Assembly (NCBI GenBank): GCA_001600095.1
Contig: BCIX01000005.1
Location: 1,122,523 to 1,186,522 of the forward strand
Direction of reading: 5' to 3'
DNA from: Bullera alba
Taxonomy: Eukaryota > Basidiomycota > Tremellomycetes > Tremellales > Bulleraceae
Length of the DNA: 64,000 nucleotides
Both the position numbers and the translations under genes were made by a program. Positions 1 through 12,193 of this stretch are shown here, one piece after another. The notes under the pieces are model-generated. The model ran no database searches, was not told the DNA's origin, and worked only from the letters and a program-made list of their open reading frames with translations. Position 1 is the stretch's first letter, and the number at the start of each line of letters is the position of its first letter.

Positions 1-357
1 TGAATCTGTTGCCTGAAGACGGACAAAAGCCCCGAGCGAGCGTCATGTCAATCTTCTCCTTTGCGGAGTCTTATACCGATCCCAGGTCGAATCCATATGA
101 CATCTCGAGGTACATCGACAGGGTGAGTCGACTCCTAATAACCATGCGAGGGAATGCGAGGGGAAAGGGCGAGGCTGACGGACATTTAGGCCCCGATCAC
201 GGTGCAGACCCATTCATCGCTGGAGTTGGTTCAGCAGCTATTTGTCAAACTTGGCGCCAGGCAGATCATGGTCACAGACTCGAGGGGCGTGTTCCGGGGG
301 ATCATCAGTAAGAAGGCATGGCTGGCCTTTTTATCCGGTATCGAGGGGGGTCACTAG
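1..357 (+). CDS. CLC-type chloride channel, C-terminal CBS domain (5' end outside window)
   Basis: This is the 3' end of a voltage-gated chloride channel/transporter gene. CLC proteins move chloride, often in exchange for protons, in endomembranes. The frame is open from base 3. Exon 1 ends at 122, intron 123-189 (67 nt, ends TTTAG) is removed, and exon 2 runs 190-357 to a TAG. The joined product reads from NLLPEDG through PYDISRYIDR and APITVQTHSS to LFVKLGARQIMVTD and ends LSGIEGGH. This is the second CBS repeat that closes fungal CLC proteins, with the cytosolic strand-helix-strand pattern and the typical KLG.R..MVTD segment. No membrane part is visible, so the CLC identity rests on this tail. 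A stand-alone CBS protein is less likely because of the PYDISRYID lead-in. Confidence 0.75.
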
Positions 358-1517
358 GCCAACACAGCGCCTCAGGAGTCCGGGGACAGGTGATGGGAGC
401 AAGATGTTGGGGCATGGCCAGGACTACGGTCACGAAATGGACAATAGTTGTTATATGATACACGAATCAGTACGAATACGAGTCAACGCAACGACAGCTG
501 TAGATGTCACGACATACGAGGTGGAGTATGCCCACAGTCGACCTTTGACGTCTTGTTTCGCAGTCATTCGGGGCGATAAGAGGTGATAATATGATAGAGA
601 GATAAGGGGAGGGTATGCTGTGGAGCAGACCTGCTTGATAAGGATGAAACAAGGTGTCTCGGCATGAGAAAGGTCTAGTGCTGGACCCTCCGTAACACTT
701 CATTTGCTTCTCCTTACCGCTGCTCCTCCAGGCTCCTCCCACATAGCACTGGCTCCCACTCTATACCCCTTGAGGGCAAACAAGGTGTTACGCCCCTCTC
801 CCCTCCTCCGGCCTTTGAACCGTGACCTGTGACATGTGACCCTTTGCGGCATGAGGAAATGAGGTCAGCTCAATTAAACCTGTTTCAGCCGGGAACGCCT
901 TGTACTACTCTACGAGTAGTTTCTTCCAGACCCGGACTAGTCGTCAGATGTGGGTCGTCGCGCGTCAGCGTCGAGCTGCGTTGATATTCCCTCGGTCGGG
1001 ACATCAGGACATCAGGGAGAGGTGGTGGATTCCCACAGGCCACAGGTACTTGGGGTGGAATTACTGCTCCACCATTTCTGACGCGGACGCGAACGCGAAC
1101 GACGAACGCGATTCGGAAATCGAATTCGGTTCCCATCTTCATCGATCATCTCTAGCATCCACGACAAGTCGACGGTCCGAAGCAGACGATTCGAGAGGTC
1201 AGAGGGAGCAGTGCCATCCCCTTGCCTGGACGGACACAGCGACACTTCAATCAAACAGCCTGGCAGGGGCGGAGATCACAACCCGCCATCCGGTCCTGGG
1301 CCGATACACGATCGACCTGTCGGACGATCATCCTCACCCATCCTCACACCGGCACCATAACAGTGCATAGGGTGGAGGAGGGATACTAGAGAGGCAGAGC
1401 CGCTCTGACCTATCAGGCGGAGGAAGTGTGTAGCTCGGCTGGGGCATCAGAGACAGTAGACAGCGGGCGCGACATCAAACCGCCGTACCGGCACCCGCCT
1501 GTATTGACCGAGTCGCC
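358..1517. promoter_or_regulatory. Intergenic region upstream of the lipase gene
   Basis: These 1160 bases hold the 3' flank of the CLC gene and the promoter of the lipase gene. Open frames inside (for example 900-1370) begin at non-ATG codons and look like no known protein. The one structured element is a run of ACGCG motifs at 1081, 1087, 1093 and 1106, with an inverted CGCGT at 961. No gene is supported. Confidence 0.6.
1081..1110 (+). repeat. ACGCG motif array, 6-bp phased
   Basis: ACGCG occurs at 1081-1085, 1087-1091, 1093-1097 and 1106-1110, so three copies are exactly 6 bp apart. ACGCG is the core bound by the fungal MBF (Mbp1/Swi6-type) cell-cycle factor. That it acts on the lipase gene, whose ATG is about 410 bp downstream, is only inferred. 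Confidence 0.5.
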
Positions 1518-4500
1518 ATGTCGACATCACGCGACCTTGTCCTGGTGCAAATGCCCCAACCGCAGAGTAGTGAGAAGGCGGATTCGATGGATCTGGACAG
1601 TGAAGATGCTATAGCCGCCACTACCACCGCAATGATACCCCGGTCGATACAGCCCATGCCGGACCTGTCGCTCGTGCCGACCCTCTTTCCACCACCTATT
1701 GCCAACTTGATCACGACGCTCTCCACCTCTGCGCGGGTCTCACTCAGACTCTCTGCGTTTCTCATCGAGGCTATACTCGAGACGACGCAATACTCGACAC
1801 GTCTCTCCCTGGGCTATACCCGTCGCCTGCTGATATCCGCAGTGTCGTCCGCTCGAAGGGTATACCTCATGTCCAATGCCGCTCTCGAGGGGGACACGTT
1901 ATCCATCATGGGACTCGGAGAGGATTCTTTGGATCCAAGCAAACCCTCCGGGGCCAACACGACAGATGCCTTTCTCACCATTTTGAACAAGTACACCAAC
2001 CTAGGAATCTACATTATTCACCATACCTTCACCCTAGCGGAGCTGTTCACCATGTCGGGCTTTTACCTCACTGTCAACGCGGTGCAATCGACGCATTTCG
2101 CAGCTCAAGAAACTGTCTCCTTGTTCGATGGCCTATTTGGCTCAAACGAGTCGTCAAGAGCGCTGAGCAGTATCATAACTTTGGTCCGGAGGGAGTTTTT
2201 GGAGGACGAAAGGTTTAGCAAGCGGAATAAAGGCAAAGCGACCAGTTTGACCGCTTTGACAAGGGCAATGACGGCGTTTGCATGCTTGCAGAATGCCACT
2301 TGGGAGAGTACGTCAAAGAGGATCAAAATGAAGCTGTGAGTTGCGAGTCTCTGGCTAGAATGTGGCTTTTCTTGGACCGTGATGGATCTCGCTGATGGGC
2401 GTCTCAGTATACACGACTGCACGGTGTTGCGAAAGAGAGACCAAGCGATCACCAATTCTGGCCCCAGCTCAACAGCGAATGGTGGCCACCGACTGGAAAC
2501 GCATACAAGTGATGGCGAGGCAGAGGCTGGTCCTGGTCCATCGACACAATCCCACAGGCAATTGTTTCGACAGCCGGTCTTGGCCGACAAGCCCGAGTCA
2601 AAGTCGACCTTGCTCGAGCACGATTATTCTGGGCATGATCAAGAACCCGGCACAAGCGACGCCATGGACGTTGACGAGCAGCAGGATCCTGTTTCCCGCC
2701 TGTCCCGGCGTCGACGTCGGGAAGACATTTTCGAAGTCACGGACGAGTACACCGAGTCCACAACGGTGACCCACACTCTCGAGCACGTCACACAATATGA
2801 TTCAGTGCAGCGGCCCAATTTGACATCCCATCGACGGATGAACAGCGAGCCGCCGCCTACCACCCCAATGCAGCCCCTCTCCCGAGTTCAAGCCCTCGGT
2901 TCCTCGGGAAGGGTAACCCTACCCGATCATCCATCGCCCCGCAGCGACCTAGGTGACGACTGGGCCGAGGACGATATAGACCAAGCCGAAGATCTCGCCT
3001 CGGCTGACGCCCCGGCTCAAGGGCATTCGGCCCACACGGCCAGGATCCACCTCGTCCTCAGCACGATGACCAACCGGATTCTCCAGCGCAAACGGGTGGT
3101 GAGACGTACGTCCGGGGATGCCCGTCATCCATTGACGATCTCCCGTCGAGCCAGTTCTTCCGAGAGCGACCAGGGGCATAGCCGTACGCCCGACGCTGGT
3201 CCAGCTTCGAGAATGCTCAAGAGGGGTGTTTCGGCGGTATCGCGTGCGAAATCGCCTGTGAGAGAGCATCCATTATCATTGCCAGAAGGGAGGCTGGGTG
3301 CGAGAAAGGTCAGGAGTGGGAAGGCCAAGGCGCGCGTTCCGAGTCGGACTCCCAGTCCAGCGGGAAGATACAATTCAGGGGTGTATCAAACGCAGGATCG
3401 AACCCCTTCAGCGCCGCCGCCAACACCACTCGTCCCCCGTTCAGCAGGGAATTCAGATTCGACTGCCTCGCGACCCATGTCGATGCCATCCGCACAGGGC
3501 TCGCGAACGCTTAGACCCCGCTCGTCGTCCGCCTCGATGGTAGACCGTGGTGATGATCCACGACCCCGCCTGAGATCCGAGGGCCAAGCCTCGAGTACGC
3601 ACGTACACTCTGCCTCGGCGAGGGTGACTGATTCGCACGGGGGTGAGGATAACGGCAAGATATACCCGAAAGACACGCTGGTCAAGAATATCCACAGATT
3701 CATGCGCTTCTCCAGCGCCGCGTACGGCGTGAGTGGGCTATTGTACGAGTAGGTAAGGTTACGGAACTGATGAGAACGATAAGCAAAACTTCCTCAGGAT
3801 CTTTGGGCTGGGTAATGCCGATTACAACTTCCCCACCACGGGTAAACACCACGCGAACAGTTGGTCTTTTGTGAGTCAATGGATCAACGCGCTAGTGTTG
3901 TAGCTGAATGTGGTACAGGCGCGACATACCAACCTCCCCATCGAGGCGATTCTGCTTTCATCATACGTCGAGTCGTCGCCGGCATTTGGGTCGCACAAGG
4001 TGCCTCCGCTGGTACACTACGTCGTGGTCGACCACGCCGCCGAAGCAATCGTCTTGTGAGTGATGAAATATTTACTGCTTGGCGGGTACTGAGACGTCTG
4101 TAGGACCTGTCGAGGGACTCTGGGTCTGTCTGACATCCTGATCGACCTCACCTGCGATTACTGCCCTGTTCAAGTGGAAAACGGCGATCCGTTCGGAGAG
4201 TACTTTGCCCATTCGGGAATGTATCAATCGGCCCTTGGGCTCACCGCGCAGAATAGCACTGTGCATCAAATGCTCAACAAGGCATTGACGCAGTATTCGA
4301 ACTACGGCCTCGTCGTCACTGGTCACTCGCTCGGCGGCGGCGTCGCGGCCCTGCTGGCAATATCCTGTGCCACCCGCTCAGAAACGTTTTTGGCGCAAAA
4401 TGCGCTCAGGAGCCAGCCCTTGGCGCATCCAAAGATCGTTACAGACTTTGTGACCAGTGTCAAGAGTGGTTTACCCCCCGGCAGGGCGATACACTGCTAC

Positions 4501-5331
4501 GCGTACGGTACCCCGGCCATCACGTCGCCCGACCTGGCCGAATGGTCAAAAGGGCTGATCACGTCCGTGGTCCATCATACGGATGTGGTGCCGTGTTTGA
4601 GTCTGGGGGTACTAAGGGATCTGAAGAATATCGCCGTTACCCTCTTCGAACAGGGTATGCTGGCGGAGGAAATAGTGGGACGGGTGAGCATTGGCCTCTT
4701 GGAGTGATGGCGGGGTTGGCAGGGCTAATGACGGGGACGTAGGTGATTGGGATATATCCCACACGACTGCCGAGCCAACAAGGCACACCGGCATCAGCAC
4801 CTGGGGCACTCGTGCAGAGCCCGCCGACGGACGCAGAGGCGTTGTCGAATTGGATGTTATCCCTCATCAAGACTATGAGGGCGGATATGGATAATGACAA
4901 GTTGATCCCCCCGGGGGACGTGTACATCATGGTACGTCCATCCCACGGCTTATATCTCGACACTCCACTGACGACTTGATAGGAATACTTTGACATTTTC
5001 GTAACGCAATCATCGGGTGATGATAGCAGTTCAGGGAGCGGTCAGAGTGCGATCTCTGAGAAACAGGCTTATCGAGTGGTGAGTTTCCGTATCCAGAATG
5101 GGAGGGTGATTGAAGCTAAAGCACCTTTGTAGATACTCCAGAAATGCCTTTCGGTGCAGGAGCGATTCCGAGAGCGTGAGTCAGAGTGTTGGCTGCCATG
5201 ACCGATGGGCAATGGGCTGACTTGTCGTAGCGGTCTTTACGAAGAGTATGCTGGGGGATCATTTGCCATCTCATTATGAGCGGGCGACGCAGTTGTTGGT
5301 CGATGGAGTGGAGGACGGCGGGGGCGTCTGA
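1518..5331 (+). CDS. Class 3 lipase, sn-1-specific diacylglycerol lipase type
   Basis: Predicted lipase of 1123 residues that would cut acyl chains from diacylglycerol or related lipids at membranes. Exons: 1518-2335, 2408-3728, 3784-3870, 3919-4055, 4104-4683, 4743-4931, 4983-5078, 5133-5175, 5231-5331. The nucleophile elbow GHSLGGG lies in exon 5 with the catalytic Ser near residue 863. The expected Asp is near 948 (HHTDVVPCLS), and a C-terminal GDHLPSHY could carry the His. The core also has VHYVVVDHAAEAIVLTCRGTLGLSD, split across exons 4 and 5, which is typical of lipase_3. The N-terminal 250 residues are helical. Residues of roughly 280-700, mostly exon 2, are Ser/Pro/Arg-rich and probably disordered. 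The start is the first ATG of exon 1 and has a good context (GCCATGT). The 3' end faces the ataxin-10 gene. No signal peptide is evident. Confidence 0.85.
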
Positions 5332-5560
5332 CCAGGGGAGGTGAGGCGGAGCGCGGCGCACCATTTGCCCAGCGATGCTCACTTGATATTAGTGAAGTAG
5401 TTGTACAGTATGCTTTCTCGAGTTGTAACCTAGTGGCCACAGTGTGCATCGTGCAAGGTTGTACATATCCGTTGTCACAGACATGTAATACGGTACCTCA
5501 CGATACAGATGGGGACTTTGCATGTCCGCAATTGACAAGTGACGCAGTCTTGCAGAATGA

Positions 5561-7660
5561 TCACGAGGGGTCGCCGTTGTCGTGATCGGCCCCGCCGACG
5601 TCTCTACTTCCGGTCTCAGGGTGTGTCTTGCGCATCTTCTCCGGAAGGGGAAGTATTTCCCCCGTTTCGTCGGATATAATGCCCACGGGATCCATCTTGG
5701 AGATGATGGCTTGATTGGCGGGATTGTTCAGGAGAAGGTTTCGAACCACAAAGAGCGCTCGCTCGCGGAGTACTAGGCGTCGGGTCAGCCAATAGCCTCC
5801 AGAGTGATCTCCAGGAGGTGGAAACCAGAAGTAGTTGTATGATGGGGAAAAGGAGTAGAGGTGAGAGGACCACTTACGAGGGTTCGACTCGTCAAACTCC
5901 GTCAAGGACAGCACCAGCTCGACTCCACCGCAGGCTCGGACCTGGTCACCAACATCGATGTCTTGGTATGTGATCACGCTGAGGAGCTGTAAGAGGTGTT
6001 GCTTGATTTGTAATATTGGCCCCGAGACATTATCCTCCAAGTCCACGATCCTGGCCTCGGGCTGGGCGTTGCTTTGCGCAGGTCCAGACCGCCGTCCGGG
6101 CCGCACTCGCGGTAACAGTCGATCCAGCTCTCGCAACAGCCCTACTCCAGATTAGTTTTCTCACCAGAATGATGGGAATGAGGTGCTCACCTATCAAGGG
6201 TGGAACAATCCCCTCCCCCTGGACCTCCGACTTGATGATTCTCACTATCTCCTCATCCCCACCAAAGTCGCCCTGTCTCCCCTTTCCCCGATCCCGCCGT
6301 GTTTGCGCCGCGAGACCGATATTACTGAGACTCTCACAAATGAGAATCAGGCCTTCGAAGACTTTGGCCAGCCTCGGATCGTCCCTTCCCGATCTGATGG
6401 ATCCGAGGGCGTAACTCGTCAGTCGGTGGTACTGGGCGATGAGAAAGGAATGTGGGCTTGGTAGCGAATTGGGCCGCGAGGGGGAAACGATGTATGGATC
6501 CAATAATTTGAGCAAGGTCGTCTGCGAGGGTGTGATGGGCTCGGAGGCGTCGGACAAGAGGTCAAATAGACGGTTTTGGGAGTGACTGCTGAGATAAGGC
6601 TCGAGAATCGTGTACCTGAAGACGAGTGAGTGTTTAGTTTGTGGAGGGAAAGGAGACGCACCCGAGCTCGAAGCGGCCGTCGTCTGATTGATTCCAAGAG
6701 TCCATCTTGTCGAGAATCTTGGATATCCAACTGACTCCCTGTGTCGACAGGAGGAGCTTCCTAATCATCATCAGCCTTTAGCCCTTTATTGACGTGGAGA
6801 AGGTCACTTACTGCCGGGATTCGCTACTACGGATCGAATTGGCAATCAGGGTTAGGGTAGCGAGATTCGTCTTGGGGTCTGAGGAGTCGAGCAACCGGCT
6901 ACCCCGGGTCAGATGAGGTGACGACTTGTGCGTGAGGATCATAGTAGACTCACATCACGATATCATCTGTCCGCCCACCGGAGAGGTAGATGCGCAATAC
7001 GTGGTTTACAATCTCGTCGCTCCCTGGGTCAGTGGATACCGGGGAGATGAGGTTGGAGAGGAGTTGCGTGGTGACAGCCTGCAGTGTGTGGTCTGGATGC
7101 AGATCAGAATGGTGAATTGAAGTGACAGGCTGGATTGCACTGACATCTGGCATCTTCTATTCGGGCAAAGGTAGTGATGTTGAACAGCACCGCTCGGATG
7201 GAGGGTTCATGGGAGCTGTGGGTTGTCAGCAGTGCTCTCGGATGGACTTCCACGGTCGGAATATCGCCTGACCCACACAGAAGCCCGCTGATGGGACTCG
7301 AGCCCGGCAAGGAGATTTCGATGCAGCTTTGCCAATGCCAGCGCTAGCTGGATGTGCGAGTCCTCGGAAGAGGTGTACGATGATCCCGAGGGCTGAAGTG
7401 CTATTGCCAGGTGCTCCCATAGTGCGCTTATCCGCGGCCACGGATCAAACTCCTGAAGGGCCTTGAGATTGTCGATGTCGTCCTCCCTACAAGCGAGGTG
7501 AGCATCTAGGTGGGGAGTAGCGATGGACCAACCTCTCTGCCAGGTGCTGGGCGACGTATCGGGCTACAGACTCGAGTTTGGCCGCCGCTGAGAGGCACGA
7601 CTCGTCCGAGGCGAGGATTTTGGCTGGAGCCTCATCGAAGGCCTCAAGCAGCGGGTCCAT
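5561..7660 (-). CDS. Ataxin-10 domain protein (Ctr86-like)
   Basis: Predicted 544-residue helical-repeat protein of the ataxin-10/Ctr86 family, linked to cytokinesis and cell survival in other eukaryotes. Biochemical activity is unknown. Exons on the minus strand, from the start: 7533-7660, 7277-7486, 7145-7215, 6954-7092, 6812-6898, 6662-6760, 6191-6615, 5878-6141, 5561-5772. The C-terminal ataxin-10 domain is clear: VGDQVRACGGVELVLSLTEFD, then ESNPLLRERALFVVRN and LLLNNPANQAIISKM. This matches the family signature of armadillo-like helices. The chosen ATG (7658-7660) begins MDPLLEAFDEAP. The frame runs upstream to a TTG but has no earlier ATG. The intron at 5773-5877 (105 nt) is longer than its neighbours. 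The gene diverges from VIP1 over 376 bp, so the two may share a promoter. Confidence 0.88.
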
Positions 7661-8036
7661 TGCGATGAGTGGCACCAATACGCTGGGGCGGGCCAATATA
7701 CGATCGAGATCAAGGGCGGATGAGGCTCATCAAGCTTGCAATGATACTGAGGAGCTCATCAAGCTTCAAGAGCCCACTGAAATCTGAATTCTGACTACTC
7801 GTACTTGCTCTCGATCACAGTGTGGGGACCCCGGATTACCCGCTGAAACCTTGTTTGGCAACTCCATTCGCAATTCGCAGCAAACGTTCGCAACTTGGCT
7901 CTTATCGCACTCTTGTCACTGAGCATAGTCTGCTCGTGTACGTCGGTGCCCAGTCACATCGTACGTGTCGCTGGACCAGTCGAGTGACCTGTACGTCTGT
8001 GTATAGTCACTGCCCCAATCCCACCACTCACCCGCC
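7661..8036. promoter_or_regulatory. Divergent promoter between ataxin-10 and VIP1
   Basis: This 376-bp space separates two outward-facing start codons. It carries a perfect 13-bp direct repeat, GCTCATCAAGCTT, at 7725-7737 and 7754-7766. No gene or RNA is visible in it. Confidence 0.55.
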
Positions 8037-11000
8037 ATGTCGGCCCCACCGCCTAGATCGCCCTCGGCGTCACGATTTCCCGCGCCCGAACGACGGCCGC
8101 CCTCGCCATCATGGGCAGCGCATCCACCCCAAGAGAACAAGAAACCCCCGGTCGTACTTGGAGTATGCGCCATGGACGCCAAAGCACGCAGTAAAGCCAT
8201 GCGAGAGATTCTGACCCGTCTCGTCGACATTGAAAAGGGCGCAGTGGACGTCAAGATCTTTGGAGATGTGGTCATTCTCGAAGAGGACATTCACCATTGG
8301 CCGCCGGTAGACGTGCTCATTTCCTTCTTCTCCACCGATTTCCCACTGCCTAAAGCTCTGGCTTATACTCAGATTCCGAATCGCCTGCCCCCGATATCGA
8401 TCAATTCGCTCGCTATGCAATCCCTCCTATGGGACCGACGACTGGTTCTGGCCATTCTGGATCACATTGGCGTGCCGACGCCCACGAGAGCGGAAGTCTC
8501 GCGGGACGGAGGGCCGAGAGTTCAGAGACAATTGAGAAGGCGGGTTAGGAGGGATTTAGGCCTCGTGTTGCCCGGGCACAAGGCGAAAGATGAGCACGAG
8601 TGGGATGAGCTCGTGGTTCCGGAGAGGTGGAAGGGCAAGATGAAGAAGGACCCCGTTCCACGGGGTAGAGAAGTCATTCTGCGGGAGGATGGCGATGCGA
8701 TCATTATCGATGGACAAGTGATTGAGAAGCCATTTGTGGAGAAGCCAGTCGATGGGGAGGACCACAATGTGTACATCTACTACCGAGGTGGAGGGGGTAG
8801 ACGCCTGTTCCGAAAGGTGAGCAAGCGTCCCATGGGTGACTCCCCCATGGGTGACTAACGTGGCGCAGGTCGGCAACAAGTCGAGCGAGTACGACCCCAA
8901 TCTCGTCCACCCGCGAACTCTCGGATCGTACATCTACGAAGAGTTTATCAACGTGGACAACGGTACGTCCCCTCCTGCTCTTACACCGCTCTGCGAGCTG
9001 AAAAATCCTTCCAGCCGAGGATATCAAGATCTACACTGTCGGTCCCAACTTTTCCCACGCGGAAACCCGGAAATCGCCCGTGGTCGACGGTCTGGTCCGC
9101 CGAAATGCCGACGGCAAAGAAACTCGGTTCATCACAAAGCTCACACTCGCTGAGATCGAGTATGCGCGTGATGTCGTCGACGCTTTTGGTCAACGTGTCT
9201 GCGGGTTCGACCTGCTCCGATGCGAGGGCGCGACCAGGAGTATGGTCATTGATGTCAACGGATGGAGTTTCGTCAAGGGCAACCAGGTGGGATCAAGCTG
9301 TTCTAGCAAGCTTTGTGTTGCTAATTGGCATCGTTTAGGCGTACTATGACAAGGCGGCGGAGATCCTGTCTTCTGTATGCGCCGCAGCTAGGGAGCGAAA
9401 GGCGGCATCTGCAGTAGTGGGCTCGATTCCAAAGTCGATCTCAGACTCATCTGCTGCTGGCTCGACGTACAGTACCTTGCGAGCGACTGTGACTAGTGAG
9501 TGTTGTTATCGCTACGTGCTTGATGCTGATGGGTTCGCAGTCCTCCGACATGCGGATCGAACGCCAAAGATGAAGCTCAAGGTGAGTTTTGGAAGTTGAG
9601 ATCGGCGAAGGGGTAATTGATAAGCCACCGCCAGTTCTCCTTCCCCGCACATGAAGAATGGGCGAAACCATTCTTGAGGCTACTCCGGGGACATCGAGAG
9701 GAGATCATTCTCCGGGACCCGAGACAGCTCAACTTCATCCTCGCGGCAGCCGAGGAATCCGCCAAAATCTCAGGCATCAGTCCCGACATCCTGCACAAGT
9801 TGTCCCAGCTGAACGAGGTGTTGGGCAAGAAAATGTCCCTCCCAGGAACCAAAGCCCAGCTCAAGCCGAGTTTCGCCAAGAAGAAGGGCGACAAGGGGGA
9901 TGCGGAGGGTGATGGCAACGAGGACAAGGAGAAGAAGAAGGAGAAGAAAAAGGACAAGGAGAAGAAAGGCGGCGGAGGGGGATCTGACGATGAGGATCAA
10001 TTGACGGAAACGGAGAGGAGTGCCAAAGTCAAGGACTGGTTGAGTCGCGGTGCATCCGAGCCCCCGACTGAAGCGGGAAGGACGTCGCCCAAGGAGGTCT
10101 CGACGGTGTTGATCAATGGGGAATCGACTACCGGCACATTCGAGGAATCAGGGGAAGGCTATGCCGAGCCTCAGACACCTGATATGAAGGCGTTGATAGG
10201 CGGGAGCATGGCGGATGACGACCATATACCCCATGGTCTGGAGAAGATGCAGTTGGTGGTCAAGTGGGGAGGGGAGAGCACCCACTCGTCAAGATATCAA
10301 TCCAGGGATCTGGGCGACGCGTTCAAAAAGGTAAGTCAGACTCATCTCCGCTTGCTCTGTGCTGATATCTTGACCAGGACATTATGATCATGAGTAGGTC
10401 GTCCGGGATTGATCCATGGGGTAGAGTCGCTGACGCGACGTAGACAAGGACGTGTTGAACAATGTCAAGATCTATACATCTTCCGAGAGAAGAGTCATCG
10501 TAGGTCCAAACTCGTCTATGCCTGATGAGCAGTATGACTAAAGCCATACGTGCAGAACACCGCGCAGATCTTTGCTCACGCCCTGCTTGGCGTGGAAGGA
10601 GGCACTTCATCGTCTCAATCCTCCGCCTCGTCGGTGGCCAACGTGCGAAACCCCGAGCCGTGCCCTTTGATCAGTCACCTGATCCAACGACGAGATCTGC
10701 TCGACGACAACAACGCGGGCAAAGAGAAGATGACCGAGGCGAAGAAGAAGCTCAAGGTGGGTGTGGTCCTGGATGACTTCTTCGTTCCTGTCATACTGAC
10801 ATCTGGTAGATTCTCCTGCGGCCCGGAGAATCAGAGAAGAGACCGGATCTCGCTTGGGAAAAGTCGTTCAAGAAAGAGCCTGTCGAGGTCGTCAAGGTGA
10901 GTCCTGCGTTGCACCGTTTGGGTCGTTCTAACAGATCGAACAGGATGTCACGGAGCAATTGACCGAGCTCAGAGGGATCATGCGAAGAAATTACGAAAAT

Positions 11001-12193
11001 GGCAATGTGGAGAAGATCCCACAGACCCGTTGGTGTTCTGGCGACAGCCCGTGGTTGTTCAAAGAGCGCTGGGAGAAGATCTTTGAGGACTGGGTCGGTG
11101 TCAAACAGGAGAAATTCGATCCGTCAAGAGTGTCCGAGCTGTACGACAGTGTGAGTGATGGTAGGCGTATAGGTCAGGGGTGATTTCGCTGATTGTTGGG
11201 CAGCTGAAATATGACGCGTTGCATAATCGGACTTTCCTGTTTGCGGTGTTTGACCCTGCTGGAAAAGGTCAAGCGAGCAAGCCCGGCGTCAAGGATCAAG
11301 ATCGGAGTGAGTCAAACGTTCGAACTATAGGCTTGAGACCTGTGGCTGATCCGTTATCTGGTCAGGACTGCACGACTTGTACGGCCGGGCCAAAGCCCTA
11401 TTCGACCTGGTCGCACCGCAAGAGTATGGATTTGATGCCGAGGAGAAGGAGGAAATCGGCATACTCACCAGTTTGCCCCTCTTGCGAAAAGTTTGGGAAG
11501 ACCTGGAAGAGGCAAAGACGACTGGCAACAGTCTCGCTTGTTTCTACTTCACGTGAGTGCATGCTGAGTATCGTCCGGGTCGAGAGCTGACGAGTCTCGG
11601 CACGTGTTTAGCAAAGAGTCCCACATCACAACATTTGTCCACTTGCTGCTCGCGTCTGGGATCCCGACGACCAATGTCCGTATCCCAGAATTGGACTATT
11701 GTTCGCATTGCACCATCGAGCTATGGGAGAAGACGTCGACCAAGGGCTCCAAGGACTTTTCCATCCGCTTGTCCATCAGCGAAGGCGCACATTCGCCCGC
11801 TGTCCTCGATTCGAGCGTCGATGCGGTGAGTCACCTCTATCCCTCGCTTCCCACAGTGATGCCGATGCTGATACGGGTCAGCGACACTCTTTGACTGTGC
11901 AACCGAGGAAGAAGCTGTCCAGCCATGTCGACTGGGATTTGGCAAAACAGTGTTTCTCAAAGCACTTTGGCAAAGGTCTCTCCTTCTCCACCACCCCTCT
12001 CGAGGTCAGTCCAGCAGCGTGTCCCTCAGTCGTGGTGTAGAGCTGACTATGCGGACAGGGCGACGAGGTGTACCTCAAAAAGGCGGTCCAAGACGAGTCT
12101 GTCCTCCCGCTCTCGCTGAACAGACCAGGAGAGGAGACGCCCCGCGTGATGAGCTCTGCCAGCAGTGATCGCAGTCACCCGAGTGACTGGTAA
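8037..12193 (+). CDS. VIP1: Inositol hexakisphosphate/diphosphoinositol-pentakisphosphate kinase (Vip1/Asp1/PPIP5K)
   Basis: Bifunctional 1122-residue enzyme. The N-terminal ATP-grasp kinase adds a pyrophosphate to InsP6/InsP7, and the C-terminal histidine-acid-phosphatase-like domain removes it. It acts in phosphate and stress signalling in the cytosol. Sixteen exons: 8037-8816, 8869-8962, 9015-9286, 9339-9495, 9541-9581, 9635-10330, 10378-10393, 10444-10499, 10556-10756, 10810-10896, 10944-11150, 11204-11306, 11366-11552, 11612-11825, 11882-12004, 12059-12193. Kinase hallmarks are [15 protein letters not shown] near the N-terminus and [11 protein letters not shown] and [13 protein letters not shown] in exon 3. 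The phosphatase signature RHADRTPK spans the exon 4/5 junction region, with its His near residue 438. A Lys/Glu-rich low-complexity insert (about residues 530-570) lies after it. Later blocks ([24 protein letters not shown], joined over three exons; [18 protein letters not shown]) match the family. One exon is only 16 nt long. Confidence 0.93.

Noticed and set aside
900..1370. 156-codon open frame upstream of the lipase gene
   Set aside because: It begins at TTG, has low-complexity composition, resembles no protein and overlaps an opposite-strand frame of similar quality.
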